DNA from: Toxorhynchites rutilus septentrionalis | Taxonomy: Eukaryota > Arthropoda > Insecta > Diptera > Culicidae | Assembly (NCBI RefSeq): GCF_029784135.1 | Contig: NC_073746.1 | Coordinates: 11,131,380-11,195,379 of the forward strand | DNA length: 64,000 bases | Reading direction: 5' to 3' | Part shown: piece after piece, positions 36,758 through 48,200 of the stretch | Layout: the number at the start of each line of letters is the position of its first letter | Numbering within the stretch: the stretch's first letter is position 1 | Notes under the pieces: generated by a model | Databases searched by the model: none | Told to the model about the DNA's origin: nothing | What the model saw: only the letters and a program-made list of their open reading frames with translations | Translations under genes and position numbers: made by a program

Positions 36758-38599
36758 ATATATAAAGAAATGCATAGTCAACTTTTTCGATTTTTTTCCA
36801 ATCATTTCAAATATTTTTTAAGTATTCTATTGTTCTATTGTTATGTGATGATATTTTACACGAACGTGGGAAAATCTCTGTTTTTTTTATAAAGATAATA
36901 GTACGAAACTTCACGAGTAGCTTTAAAATCAGGTTTCGTTACCTAATTTGAAAAAAGTTGAAAATAACTCAAATCTTGATGATTCCAATTCAGATCACCG
37001 ATTTCCTTTTGTTTTCCTGTTATAAGTGTTTTTACTTTTCGGTTGCGTGTTGGAATTTGCTGTGCTTTCACCTGCATGTCGGAACTTGTTGCTTCTTGAA
37101 ATCATGTCATGCACAACATCTTGCATTTAGTGGAAGTAGGGATGAATGGAATGATGTACGGAATGAAAAATTTAGACGCAAATTCGCACTTCCCAACAGT
37201 GCGTGAACAAATTACATTTCGAGCTTTGAGATAAATCGTATCGTAATTATCCAACAACGTGAAAGCGAGGAATGTGGACGTCAATATTCACTTACGCAGA
37301 ACAGAATATCAACTATATGCTCCCTTTAACATGCTTCTACTTACATGCTTACGAAAACAAAGCAAAGCAAGAGACTAGTAATTAGTTGACCCAAAACCTA
37401 TGTAGTACTTAGTCAAATATGTTACTTTTGAAATACCGCACAAAAAAGTCGACCAAAAATATCACACAAGAACAGTTTGACCGTATTTGAAAACTCTTAA
37501 TTTTTGATCCGCTGATTGATTTTTGATTCTCTTAATGAAAAATGGAAAGTATTTGAGTGAACTGAAAGAAATACTTAAGTGCACTTCAAATGTTATTTTT
37601 TTTTGTCATATTCATCATATATGTTTAATTTATATTTCCATTTCAATTTCAATCTTATTTCACGAACTCTTTGCACAGCGTGCTTCATATTTGCTTAAAG
37701 CTTATAATTATACAACATTGCGTATTGAAAACAATAATGCGAATTTCCGTCATATCAGTTTACCTGCGAATGGCAACATTTTGTAGGGCCTGTTTAGTCA
37801 CACAAAATTTCTCCTATTCTTTAGTTTTCAGCTCATGCTTCTGCGATCAATTCAGATGGTATAAAACTGCTCTTCTTCCTAGAACTCACCAGCGCACTAA
37901 TTGATTTACAGTTGCTTAACTCTTTTTCAAAAAGAGTTTTTTTCAAAATGTGTACCGAACACGATTTTTTAAAGCTGCTGGTGAAGTTTTGCACGAATTA
38001 TTTTTATGCGACTTTTTTGTGCGATCCCTATCCCCCGCACAAAAAAAGGTTTGCCTGTATTCATCCTTTTTTAAGGGTATATCTTTTCCATGAACCGTGG
38101 GTAAAACAGGCACCAGATGGGCATGAGATGAATTTTAATAGCCAACTGTTGAATTTCATATTTATGTTGATTAGTACCTGTCCTACATGTCACTCCATGA
38201 TGTTCGTGCCCCTTCTCAACGTCAAAGTTTTGTCAAAAGAGGAAAATATAATCAAAAATGGATAACCATATATGATTTTCGCGATCATTTTTGATGGTTT
38301 AATTCCAAAATTTGTTTCATTGGTTTTCATTTCGGTAGGCAAATTAACTTATAAACGGAGTATTGTTGCTTTTTTTCCATCCATTTCTTTACATGTCATT
38401 TGCATCTCACGAGTGATTAATTTGTACGCTTCACGTATTACAGTATATTTCCGTTTACTTTAATATTTTTCTGTTTCATCCGCACCACAGGAATGCTCTA
38501 TTAAGCGGTTCATTTTTATTGGGAAAAATAATCATTTTCATGACACACGAAAACGATATATTGAACTGTGAAAAAAATGTATTCTTGTTTTGAGATTAA
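36758..38599. other. Intronic AT-rich sequence, no gene recognised
   Basis: Several ORFs of 60-117 aa (longest 37912-38265) lack recognisable domains and have no flanking splice or promoter context that I can support. Confidence 0.4.
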
Positions 38600-38639
38600 A
38601 TGGATTTTTTGACCTTTCCTGTGGTTAAAAAAATCAATG

Positions 38640-39465
38640 AATCAAAAAATCCATCTCGAATTTCAAAAATTTACCCCATAAAAAATGTTTACCACCTCGA
38701 AAAAACACCCTATGCAAAATATCAGCTTAATCGGTCTCGAGGGAAATTGGCGCAAAGCGGTCAAAGTTTTAGTTTTTTGAAAATCGACAAATCACCCAAG
38801 GGGGGTAATCGGGGTTTTCGAGAAATGAACAGTTGAGATCTAGTGTCATCTAGAAAAAAAATTGTCAAAGATCTACACTCTGGGACACTCTTTGACAAAA
38901 AAAAATCGAGATAACAGTAAATTTCGACAAGTAATTCAATTTTACGACATTTGGCATCAACTTTTTTTTTTGATTCCGGTGATTTTTCGGTTTTTAAAGA
39001 CTCAAATTTTCACGTCTGCGTAAATCAAGTCCAAATGAGGTAATATTTTTCATAGGGTATATTATCGAGCAAATCAATAATTCGCAGCAAGTTCCGAATG
39101 AAAAATCGAGATGAGTTTTTTTATTGGCACCCAAAACCATACGTTTCGTCTCGTATTCAAAAAAAAATGTCCCAGTGTCGATTTCTGACAAAAAAAAATT
39201 CAAGATGACAGTAGATCTCAACGTTTCATGCAAGACATTTGACATCAATTTTTTTTTCGAAAACCCCGATTTCCTTTACTCCCCCCTAGGGTGATTTTTC
39301 GATTTTCAAAAACTCAAACTTTTACCGCTTTGCACCACTCTCCCTTAAGTCCGATTGAGCTGATATTTTGCATAGGGTCTTTTTTCGAGGTGGTGAACAT
39401 TTCATATTGGGTAACTTTTTTAAATTTTAGGGTTGATTTTTTCCCATACATTCATTGGCACCCTA
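38640..39465. repeat. Imperfect palindromic repeat, deleted copy of the 53675-56205 family
   Basis: The outer parts are inverted: CACCCTATGCAAAATATCAG with GCGCAAAGCGGTCAAAG on the left, and GAGCTGATATTTTGCATAGG preceded by CCGCTTTGCACCACTC on the right. The centre lies near 39050. Compared with the longer copy, the second block of the left half is missing, so the inner parts are in direct orientation. No coding sequence. Confidence 0.85.
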
Positions 39466-39672
39466 CTGTCCGTATTACCTGTAGTGCCCCTATCCTTACA
39501 TCGCATACTCAAATCTCAAATGACAAATATTATCACTAAATGTTCCAACGTCTCAAAGCATAACAACCATCTGTACTGTGTGAACAAACAGCTGTTGATT
39601 GCACATTCCGTCCCAACTCTTGTTCATTCTTTATACGATCATCCATAGTTCATACGATCATCCACTCATCAA

Positions 39673-40083
39673 CCCTGGCAGACTACCGACCTTCGTCGAC
39701 TCAAAACCGCTAAGAAGGCTGCACTTAGAAAATATTCGAAATACCGTCTCCCATCCTTGAAACAACGATACCTACAACTGAACCATCAGTACCAAAAATC
39801 AAGCAAACGATGCTATTCAATCTATCTACGTCGTATTCAGCGCAAATTCAAGAGTAATCCTAAATCTTTCTGGAAATACGTCGATGAGCAACGTAAGGAG
39901 TCTGGATTACCGTCTTCTATGTTTCACGATGGACATGAAGTGTCTGACACACAGGAAATTTGTAGCCTCTTCTCTGCTAAGTTTTCCAGCACTTTCTCGA
40001 AAGAGAATCTGTCCCTAGACCAGCTCTTGAGGGCCACAAGAAACGTTCCAATACAGTTCGTTGTTCTGAATCACCGTGGATAA
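39673..40083 (+). pseudogene. LINE ORF2 fragment upstream of the reverse transcriptase
   Basis: Readable from about 39673 (PWQTTDLRRLKTAKKAALRK) through NPKSFWKYVDEQRKESGLPS to about 40060. This is the linker between endonuclease and reverse transcriptase in Jockey-like LINEs. The frame is lost at about 40080, and 'SSNSVGPDGIPASIMKKCAA' follows in another frame. Around 40185-40200 a stretch of RT block 0/1 is deleted before HKKGDRRNVDNYRGISALNA. Confidence 0.8.
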
Positions 40084-40349
40084 TGCAATGTTGGAATCGG
40101 GCATCAGCAAATTAAAATCCTCGAATTCCGTCGGACCAGATGGAATCCCAGCATCAATTATGAAAAAGTGCGCAGCTTTGGAAGAAGGCTCACATTTTCC
40201 CCGTTCATAAAAAAGGCGATAGAAGAAACGTCGACAACTACCGAGGTATCTCCGCTCTGAACGCGGCTTCTAAACTGTTTGAGCTTGTAGTCATCGAATC
40301 GATTTTCACTCACTGTAAACATTACATATCAATCGATCAACATGGTTTC

Positions 40350-41522
40350 ATGCCGAAGCGTTCCACCACAACGAATCTTCTTTCGTTTACGACATACATT
40401 GCTGACGGAATGTCCGGAGGTATGTCCCAAACGGATGCGATTTACACGGACCTGTCCGCCGCCTTTGATAAAATCAACCATGACATTACGGTGGGTAAAT
40501 TGGATAAGCTTGGCTTCAGCGGCAATGTTCTACATTGGCTCACATCATTTTTGGTCGGACGCTCTCTCGCGGTTAAAATAGGCGATTGTTTCTCCGCAGA
40601 ATTCCCTGCTACATCAGGAATACCTCAGGGGAGTCATCTCGGCCCTCTGATATTTCTCATCTATTTTAAAGACGTAAATTTCGTCCTGGAGGGCCCTCAT
40701 CTTTCATTCGCCGATGATATGAAAATATTTTTCCACGTTAACTCGGAGGCTGAAGCCTTGTTTCTTCAACAACAACTTGAAATTTTCCAGAATTGGTGCG
40801 TGGAAAATCGTATGACACTGAATCCAAGCAAATGTTCCACGATTACTTTCACAAGAAGGAAAGATCCTATTCGCTACAACTATTCTCTCGACGATGCTCC
40901 TCTAACTAAACTTGACTGCGTGAAGGATCTAGGAGTGTATTTAGACTGTGAACTGGATTTCAAAACTCACGTCAACTACGTGGTTGGAAAAGCTTCCCGT
41001 AGTCTTGGATTCATCATGCGCACTGCGAGGGATTTCACCGATGTACACTGCCTCAAATCTATGTTCAGCGCTCTAGTTCGTTCAAGTCTGGAATACTGTT
41101 CAGTAATTTGGAATCCGCACTATCTGAACGGAGTCAACAGAATCGAAGCTGTACAAAAGCGATTTGTCCGGTTCGCCTTAAGACGATTACCCTGGAGTAA
41201 CCCCCATCAGCTACCTAGCTATGAAAGCCGGTGCCAACTAATGGCTCTTGACACGTTGCACGTGCGAAGGGATGTGAACCGCGCCTTATTTGTATATGAT
41301 GTGCTATTGGCTAGGACAGAATGCCCAGTTATTCTGGAGAACATCAACCTTCTGGTTCAACCTCGAACTTTACGTGACCACGCTTTCCTCCGAGTTCCTT
41401 TTCGTCGTACCAATCATGGATACAACTCAGCCATATTGGGTCTTCAGCGTCTGTTCAACAGAGTAGCTTCTGACTTCGACTTCCACTACTCAAGGAATGC
41501 GGTTCGGCAAAAAATTTTTTAA
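40350..41522 (+). CDS. LINE reverse transcriptase, C-terminal part (390 codons)
   Basis: An open frame carrying most RT blocks: QHGFMPKRSTTTNLLSF (the start lies just upstream), DLSAAFDKINHD, SGIPQGSHLGPLIFLIYFKD, the catalytic FADDMKIF (a form of YxDD, with both Asp present), CSTITFTRRKDPI, and LGVYLDCELDFKTHV. A long C-terminal region follows, including VQKRFVRFALRRLPW and YESRCQLMALDTLHVRRDVN, typical of Jockey/CR1 ORF2. It ends with TAA at 41520. The open frame suggests recent insertion, but missing 5' domains and an upstream frameshift make the element non-autonomous. Confidence 0.9.
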   Translation: MPKRSTTTNLLSFTTYIADGMSGGMSQTDAIYTDLSAAFDKINHDITVGKLDKLGFSGNVLHWLTSFLVGRSLAVKIGDCFSAEFPATSGIPQGSHLGPLIFLIYFKDVNFVLEGPHLSFADDMKIFFHVNSEAEALFLQQQLEIFQNWCVENRMTLNPSKCSTITFTRRKDPIRYNYSLDDAPLTKLDCVKDLGVYLDCELDFKTHVNYVVGKASRSLGFIMRTARDFTDVHCLKSMFSALVRSSLEYCSVIWNPHYLNGVNRIEAVQKRFVRFALRRLPWSNPHQLPSYESRCQLMALDTLHVRRDVNRALFVYDVLLARTECPVILENINLLVQPRTLRDHAFLRVPFRRTNHGYNSAILGLQRLFNRVASDFDFHYSRNAVRQKIF

Positions 41523-41774
41523 CAAATACGTAGATTTCATTAATATCATTGGGGCGAAATTCCGCCTGTTGATAACGATTAAATAAATAAAATAAATAAA
41601 TAAAAAAATAAATTCTGACCTTGGTCACTCGCCATAAAGAATAATAATCGCCAATAAATCTCGTTTCGGAGGCCCGGGCTGACTCTGTTTTCACCTTCAG
41701 TTCATTGTTCGGATTCGGTAGCTATTCTTCACACCCGCTTATGTTTTTTTCTTTTTCTCGTTGTTCCATTCCAG

Positions 41775-41862
41775 GCTAAGCTGGAAACCAAAGCACTGAA
41801 AGCCAAACGGCCCGGCTTCACGGATGAGCGGTACCACGAAACGTCCTATTACATCGAAAACG
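41775..41862 (+). CDS. RPUSD2: RPUSD2/RluA-type pseudouridine synthase, coding exon 2
   Basis: 88-nt exon between ...CCATTCCAG (acceptor ending 41774) and GTAAATGC (donor at 41863). It begins in phase 0 and ends in phase 1. It encodes AKLETKALKAKRPGFTDERY, then HETSYYIEN. The 'RPGF..ERYHETSYYIENGLRKVYPYYF' type of junction with exon 3 is characteristic of eukaryotic RPUSD2-like proteins, where it precedes the S4-like RNA-binding region. A 5'-truncated LINE ends only about 170 bp upstream of this exon, so the insertion stops just short of the splice acceptor. Confidence 0.85.
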
Positions 41863-41987
41863 GTAAATGCTACTCATGGCAAATGTTTTATTCATTTCCA
41901 CTTTCGTATGTGAATGTCCAAATGTTGGTGTGGTTACGTTCCGTAACTGAACTCCAGAAAGAATATTTGATTATTAATTATCCACAG

Positions 41988-42210
41988 GTCTCCGGAAGGT
42001 GTACCCCTACTATTTCACGTTCACCACGTTCACCAAAGGCCGCTGGGTCGGCGAGAAAATTCTGGACGTGTTTGCCCGCGAGTTTCGCGCCCATCCGGCC
42101 GAGGAGTACGAGCGGTGCATAAACGCCGGTACACTCACCGTCAACTACGAGAAAGTGCCAATAGACTATAGGTTAAAGCACAACGATCTCCTGGCGAACA
42201 TCGTACACAG
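41988..42210 (+). CDS. RPUSD2: RPUSD2/RluA-type pseudouridine synthase, coding exon 3 (S4-like region)
   Basis: 223-nt exon starting in phase 1 after TATCCACAG (41987) and ending in phase 2 before GTAAATAG. It encodes GLRKVYPYYFTFTTFTKGRW, followed by VGEKILDVFAREF, EYERCINAGTLTVNYEKV and DLLANIVHR. This is the S4-like RNA-binding segment of RluA-family enzymes ('RWVG..L.DVF..EFR', '..AG.L.VN...', 'L..ND.L...VHRHE'). It closely resembles the corresponding part of vertebrate RPUSD2 as I recall the family. The split arginine codon AG|N is completed by whichever fourth exon is chosen. The donor GTAAAT is weaker than the GTAAGT/GTGAGT donors of exons 4a and 4b. In the family this part precedes the catalytic domain; the enzyme converts uridine to pseudouridine in RNA. 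Confidence 0.9.
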
Positions 42211-43524
42211 GTAAATAGAGTTCACGCCTTGCCGCCTGTTTCGGTTAAACTTTGTTTTTATTGTCACACTTTTCAGTAGTTTATAGAAACCGCGTAAATA
42301 TAAAGAAACCAGCCGCGACTGAACAAACCAACTATGTAAAAAAAGCTCTTAGGACTCTAAATTGTAGACTCAGTCAAAACTGAAACGAAAAAAAAAACGA
42401 TACCCAAGTTCACATTAAAACCCAAACTAGGTTACGACATACTCAAACAGCTACTCTCGTGTACATAAATTTCAAGCCTCTCTGTCAGCGAATAAATCAT
42501 AGCTTAACATTTGACTCGAAGAACTGAATCAAACACGCACACATACCCTCTCATGTCTATCTTTGCTTCGTTACTTTCTCTCTTTTATGTAACCATCAAA
42601 CCTGCTTCCTTGCCATATTTGTCCCATGATAGTGTTCCCTATTTTACTATCCGCACACGCGATAAAAAGACTTGGACGTCTCAAAACATACCACTTTCAA
42701 TGCACAATCCCGTGTGCTTTTCACTTCGATGAAAAACTTGCTTCCCGTATTAAAAATAATTGATCAAAAAAATCATACGGATTATATTTGAAGAATCAGA
42801 GTTTTGTTCGTTTTTTTACAAATGTACATATTGCAAGAATAAATCGTAAACATAATTGCAGCAGGCTCAAATGCGTTTTTTCCGTAATATGATTTTCGGG
42901 TTTGACTTCGTAACAATGATTCATTCCTCAGCAGAAATCGTTTCACAGTATCAATACAATGGAAACGCATGGTGTTTTCCAACATAGATTAACAGTTTTT
43001 CTCGTATCTAATGTTTATAATTTCGTTTTTCTGTTGATTATAATGTATTTTACCATCATACAATGTCACATGAATGCCTGCTCAAAATTAACTAAGCAAA
43101 TTTGGCGTTGTAATGGTGTCAAACCGATGAAAACCATATTGCCGAACCTCACGCATTCTGAGAGTAAAATTTACACTGAAAACAGATCAAACGGTCCCAC
43201 AATTTGCCCATTCAGTCTTCCCATACAATCTATCCTTCATCCGGTGTGTTTATCCTTTGACATAACCATTCATTCTCCAAACAATCACCAAAATACTAAT
43301 CGACAGCGACGTAAACATTCACAGCTCGTGAACAGTAACCATCCGTCCCCACCTGTTTTTCATTATTTCATTGTTTTACCATTTCCGTTTTCGTTACGCG
43401 TAGTCCGATATAATAATAAAAAAAAAACCAAAACACGCCCCAACTAGTGCAATGAAGTTGATAAAAACCGACAAACCGTTCCAAATGCCCAATTTCATCT
43501 ACATATGAGTGTTGTATTTTCCAG
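42211..43524. other. Intron 3, free of obvious repeats
   Basis: 1.3 kb between exon 3 and exon 4a. No TE was recognised. Pyrimidine-rich and CA/AC-rich stretches occur at 42520-42650 and 43330-43440. As the intron immediately upstream of the alternative exons it is the likeliest place for splicing signals, but I identified none with confidence. Confidence 0.45.
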
Positions 43525-43612
43525 ACATGAAGTTCCAGTTACTAGTCAACCAATCACAATAGTGCACATGGACGACGATATTGTGGTTGTGAATAAACCG
43601 GCATCTATACCA
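43525..43612 (+). CDS. RPUSD2: RPUSD2/RluA-type pseudouridine synthase, alternative exon 4a
   Basis: 88-nt exon with acceptor GTATTTTCCAG (ends 43524) and consensus donor GTAAGTGG. It starts in phase 2, completing Arg from exon 3, and ends in phase 0. After that Arg it reads [20 protein letters not shown], then VVNKPASIP. This is the beginning of the pseudouridine synthase catalytic domain: 'VHRHE.PVT..PI.I...D.D.VVV.KP.S.PVHP' in the family. The catalytic aspartate motif (RLD..TSG) would follow in an exon outside the window. A homologous exon of identical length and phase (4b) lies 8.75 kb downstream. Joining 4a to 4b would give a stop after six codons of 4b, so the two are alternatives. Confidence 0.88.
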
Positions 43613-44734
43613 GTAAGTGGCTTAAATGACCGCCATTAGTGTTATTCTACTTTCACGTTATTTATTTTCGTTCTCTGCCTCTATTACCTGTTACCTCTGT
43701 TTGTTTGTTCGTTTGTTTCCTCTTTCCTTTCACTCTGTATAATCCTAATCATACGAGATTTTTACCTGACCTTTTCGACTGCTTCCCATGTTTACTAACC
43801 GATCGCCTTCCCCACTTTGCTGCTGCTGCTGATTATTACTCCATTACCCAAAAAGCGGATGATGGGAACCAGTGTTACCATCCATATGTCATTAACCATT
43901 AAGATGAAATGTACTGTGCTCATCTTCTACTCCGCGTGTGCGAGCAGCGTTCGTTCGATTGTTTGTTTGCCTACTTGCTTGAGTTCCTCGATTAATTTTA
44001 TTTTGTTCCTCCGCCCAAATGTGTGTATTTATATGGGTGTGTGTTTATTTGGCTAGCTGATCTGTTTCGTTTTTCAATGCCAAATAAAAGCGGGGTGCAC
44101 TCACACACGCCTGTACCCGTGACCACAACAAACGTTGAACAGAAACACCCACCAGCGGGATTTGTGGTGTGGCGTTCGTTTGAGAAGATTTCCTCCTCAG
44201 GCCTCTGGTTCTGAGGATCGACAGTGACGATGGGAAGCGATGCGTTGGGTGAAGGAGGATTTTTTTTGTTTTCACAAATTCTTTTACAATTCTTGCGGAA
44301 TCGTTATAGCGACTGCTGAAGTGCTTAATTTATTACATGTATTCCATTTTTTGTTTTCGGGGGCTTTCACAAAATATTCTCCATTTATAAAATTCATGTT
44401 TTGCTACAAATTCTAGGATGACATACTAAACAATGGGCCAGATTTTCGTCAAATTTCAATCTTCCGAGCTGTACTTGTTCTCGCATGTCTATAAATTTAC
44501 CTTTCAAAATACAATTAGGGAGAATTTTACTCTAGAAATGTTGATGAAAATTAAAATGATGTAATCGGTACAACGTTGGAAAGACTGTTAGCTTTAAAGA
44601 TCTGTTGGATGATGAAATAGGTAGTTTAAGAATTGTAGCTTCTGCTTCGGAAACATTCCCAAATGCTGTCCTAAGCTTCTCACTATTTTTAGAACGATCG
44701 ATTTCATATTTTCTATCCAAACAAAATGTTTATA
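43613..44734. other. Intron downstream of exon 4a, no repeat recognised in the first ~650 bp
   Basis: Strongly pyrimidine-rich from 43640 to 43850 (TTTCGTTCTCTGCCTCTATT and similar). Polypyrimidine-tract-binding proteins could act on such sequence; this is inference only. No ORF of note. Confidence 0.4.
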
Positions 44735-45665
44735 CAGGGTGGGCCATTTAAAGTGGAAGGATTTGTTTTTTCAATAGCAAAGTAAAGAAGCGGAATTTTA
44801 AATTTTTTTTTTGAAATTCATTTATTTTGGTTCAAGGAGATTTGGTCTAACTACTTTTTGATTATGATATCTCGTAAATGACCGCCTCTGGCCTTGACTG
44901 CAAAATGTGCCCTTTTTTCGGCATTTCCCATCACTTTGCCCAATGTTTCGGCCGATATGGCAGCAATTTCTTGTCGGATATTGTCTTTCAGCGCAGCCAG
45001 GGTCCTTGGTTTACCAGTGTATACCTTGGATTTTAAATATCCCCATAAAAAAAAGTCAGGAGGCGTCAAATCAGGTGATCTCGGTGGCCAGTCATAATCG
45101 CCGTTTTTCGATATTAATCTTCCGGGGAACATTTCGCGCAATAATTTGGTCGTGGCAGCCGCTGTATGGCATGTAGCGCCGTCCTGTTGGAACCAGTAAT
45201 TGTCCAATTCATTTTCACGAACAAATGGCAATAAAAAATCGGTTATCATTGTCCGATAACGCTCCCCATTCACGGTTACCGTTGTTCCATTTTCGTTTTC
45301 AAAGAAGTCCGGGCCGATGACTTTATCGGTATAAATGCCACACCACACAGTAACTTTTTGGTCGTAAAGAGGTTGCGTTTCGATGAATTGAGGGTTTTCA
45401 GTAGCATAAAACCGACAATTTTGTTTATTCACTCCTCCATTCAAGTTGAAATGCGCCTCATCAGACATTATGATTTTTTGCCAAAAGCCACGTTATTTTG
45501 AATGTACAGCTGAACAATTTCAGCGCGTTGTTTAGGTGTGTATTGTCCCATGGTTAAAATTGTACTGAAATGACGCTTCCAACGCGGTATGACATTTGTT
45601 AATCTGACATCTCTGTCAAAAGTTATGGGGTTGCCAGATGCTTCCACTTTAAATGGCCCACCCTG
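44735..45665 (-). mobile_element. DD41D (rosa-like) mariner, internally deleted, 931 bp
   Basis: The TIR CAGGGTGGGCCATTTAAAGT is present at both ends (more than 22 bp matching), with TA on each side (44733-44734 and 45666-45667). The transposase is on the minus strand and lacks its middle. It lies in the intron between alternative exons 4a and 4b, antisense to the gene. Confidence 0.93.
44851..45551 (-). pseudogene. DD41D mariner transposase with internal deletion
   Basis: It starts MGQYTPKQRAEIVQLYIQNN (ATG at 45551) and after a few codons jumps, out of frame, to KIIMSDEAHFNLNGG. About 130 residues (rest of the HTH and linker) are missing at the junction near 45475-45485. The catalytic core is otherwise open for 205 codons. 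First D is in SDEAHF, second in WFQQDGATCHTA, third in WPPRSPDLTPPDFFLWGY, with 41 residues between the last two, as in rosa-type (DD41D) elements. The C-terminus ends RGGHLRDIIIKK. Without the DNA-binding part it cannot mobilise itself. Confidence 0.88.
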
Positions 45666-45667
45666 TA

Positions 45668-46899
45668 TTTCATCGAAAACCACTATCTTTGAACTCAGTT
45701 CAGACTCAAAAAAAAACAACATATCAAACTTATAAGACGAATGAGCTTTTCAAACAAAAGCAACGAAATTGTTTGAAAAAATTATTTATCTTATAATTTT
45801 GATATATTATCTTTTATCTAGTACCTTTCATTTGCATGCCTAGTTTAGACGTTGCGAGTTAGCACTCAAGTCGACCAAGTCAGTTACTGTAGTGCAGTTA
45901 TTCACACCGAGTGAACACATCATGACAGGTGGTGTCCTGTGTGAGGCGAGTTACGAGTTACTTCAAAGCTTTTTTAATTCTACTCCCACTCGCTTTCCCC
46001 CTCCATTCCAAAAGCAGAATTTTACGTTTAGTATCAGTATTGCCAGATGTGAAGACATGTTAGACGATTTCTAAGAATATGTGAACATATGGAAAACCAG
46101 ATCAAACCATCATAGTTTCTAACGGTATCATGGTTATTTTGTTTGGCACGCCTTTTTTAGATTACAGGTAACGGAAAATGATTTTCTGAAATCTAAAAAC
46201 ATTTGGAAACTTTGATGTCTCGTGAGGTTCGGTATCCCTGCACTTGCTCCAAAAATTAGTACTGTTACGGCGAACCTGGACGACTGTTGGCGGACACGGG
46301 CGATAATACGGTGGAATTCGTTGCGATGATGAACAAAGTCCTTTTCGGGATCTAATACTGAGCGTCAATGCGTCGAAGTCCAAATCTTTTATTGAAACCT
46401 CCCTTTTCGAAATGTACAAGTTTATTCGATAACGTTTCGATCAGAACTGAACAATTCTATCCTAGCTATAAATTGTTTGACTCACAATATGAGTTATGAC
46501 AATATGAGTTGGACAATTCAAATATGGTTCACAATTTTTCTTATGTTCTAACGTAAGATCTCCAACAAGTACAAATCATATAATTTCTACCGCGTTATAT
46601 GAAGACCAATGACAAGATAAATTATAAATTATTTTTATTGAATCGAAGAGTTTCTTTTTTTTTGTTGAAGAACAGTTTCTTAGTTTATTTTTATTTCATT
46701 TTTTATCATTTCTTTATATAAAGACTTGTAAAATTATATAATTTTTCAACACTCATCCTCGCTGTCAGATATGAGTCACCAAAATCATCTACTTTTAATG
46801 GGTGAGATGTTATCCTCACTTGGTTCATGTTCACATTGGTTTTCAATTGTAGCTTTTTTTCTAGCTCCACTAAAACCTCTCTATAGGGAGCTCAGCAAT
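45668..46899. other. Intronic sequence, no gene recognised
   Basis: AT-rich. A short GC-richer stretch at 46220-46380 looks like a TE fragment ('CGAACCTGGACGACTGTTGG') but I cannot assign it. Confidence 0.35.
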
Positions 46900-48060
46900 T
46901 TCTTAACTCTCTTTTAAACATTGCGCTGCGCACTATTTGAATGAAATGAACTTCTAATACTTTAGCCAAATTTAGCCCTTTTTCACATCTTGTAAATCAA
47001 GATTTGGCACCCATTAGTTCTCCATATTTTCCTTTACCAATGCACCTACCTCAAGTGCATCAATTAATTCCATCAGTTCATCCTCATTTAAAGTTTCTTC
47101 CCCAAGTACTAATTCTCTTACACCCTGATGGCTTACTACAAACCTACTTACTACACGGTTCTAATACACTTTAAAATAGTAAATTCATTCCACACTTGAG
47201 CAACAATTTTATTTCCACTATTTTCTAATCAGTCGAAAATGGTTTGGAAATGTTTGAGTGGGTGGTACATTTTTAAAGCGGAATGACTCCTTGGTCCAAA
47301 GGTTATATTAATGACGTGGAAGAATAAAAACAATTTTAATTATTGGATGATCCAGTTTTATGCTGTGGCAACCAGCGTTATCAGGAACCAATAAAACTTC
47401 GAAATGCAATTTTTTTTATCGTATACATTTCCACTGCCAGGATAAAACAATTATAAAACCAATCCTTAAATGAATCTTGAGTTATCCAAGCTTTCCTGTT
47501 AGATCGCCAGAATACATGCCATTGGGTCTTATTAATGTTTTTCATTACACGAGGAGTTAAAGAACGATTTATTATCATCGGTTTCACCATCAGGGTCCCT
47601 GATAGATTGCTGCACACATGAAGAGTGATCCACCGTAACAACCACCGAGTAGTTTATGGAAACCGTTTTCTGACAGTATCGCGTTATAGGAGGGTTAACT
47701 GTATTTTTATAAGTATCTTCCATTCAATTTAATTTTTCCACCTGCCACTCCATCAACAATAACATATTCATAACAGCTCATGGAGTCCCATGGTGTTTTC
47801 CATTTTTTTTCGTTTTTGTCGAATTGCTTGCCAATTCGTCTTGGAAGTTAGGAGCAGGCCTCGGCAAAGTCATATTCAACTGAAAAATCGCCAAAGGACT
47901 ATAAAACCATTCGAATTTAACTGGAAATGTGAAAATGTGTGCTTCTTCCAGCAGTTTCTCTGTCAACATAAATCAAAAATCATTCGGGCGGACTCGTTGT
48001 TATCTGCTTTTACCTCGTCGTTGATAATTTCATTTTTCACCGCCAAATGAACTTCACGGT
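46900..48060 (-). pseudogene. Decayed pogo/Tigger-type transposase
   Basis: On the minus strand, RSNRKAWITQDSFKDWFYNC (47470-47530) matches the pogo/Tigger motif 'KAWMT...F.DWF...F'. It is followed in another frame by EVLLVPDNAGCH (47395-47350; family 'VLLVLDNAPGH') and LDHPIIKIVFI. Further on, pieces resembling the 'LIQPMDQGVI..FK' region (47300-47240) and an 'EDELMELID' acidic segment (47095-47060) follow the correct order. At least two frameshifts and several stops are present. No TIRs were found. It may be a relative of the autonomous source of the pogo-like MITEs here (inference). Confidence 0.7.
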
Positions 48061-48200
48061 GTATTGAAATGACCCCCTTCTCAGGCTGAATTCGTTTTGG
48101 TCTCATTCACAAATTGTAGATGAGTTCACAGAAGGTAAACAATGGACTACTTTTTTGCATCAGAAATTGAGTTTTCATTTCACTTTATATGGACATTTAA

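Larger units (their letters stand above)
39650..41610 (+). mobile_element. 5'-truncated Jockey/CR1-type LINE
   Basis: It contains the 3' two-thirds of a LINE ORF2 (see next two entries), a short 3'UTR and a terminal AAATAAATAAAATAAATAAA-type tail at 41578-41612. The left edge near 39650 is approximate; 'ATACGATCATCCA' occurs twice there. It is inserted in the same orientation as the host gene, between the ATG exon and exon 2. Confidence 0.85.
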
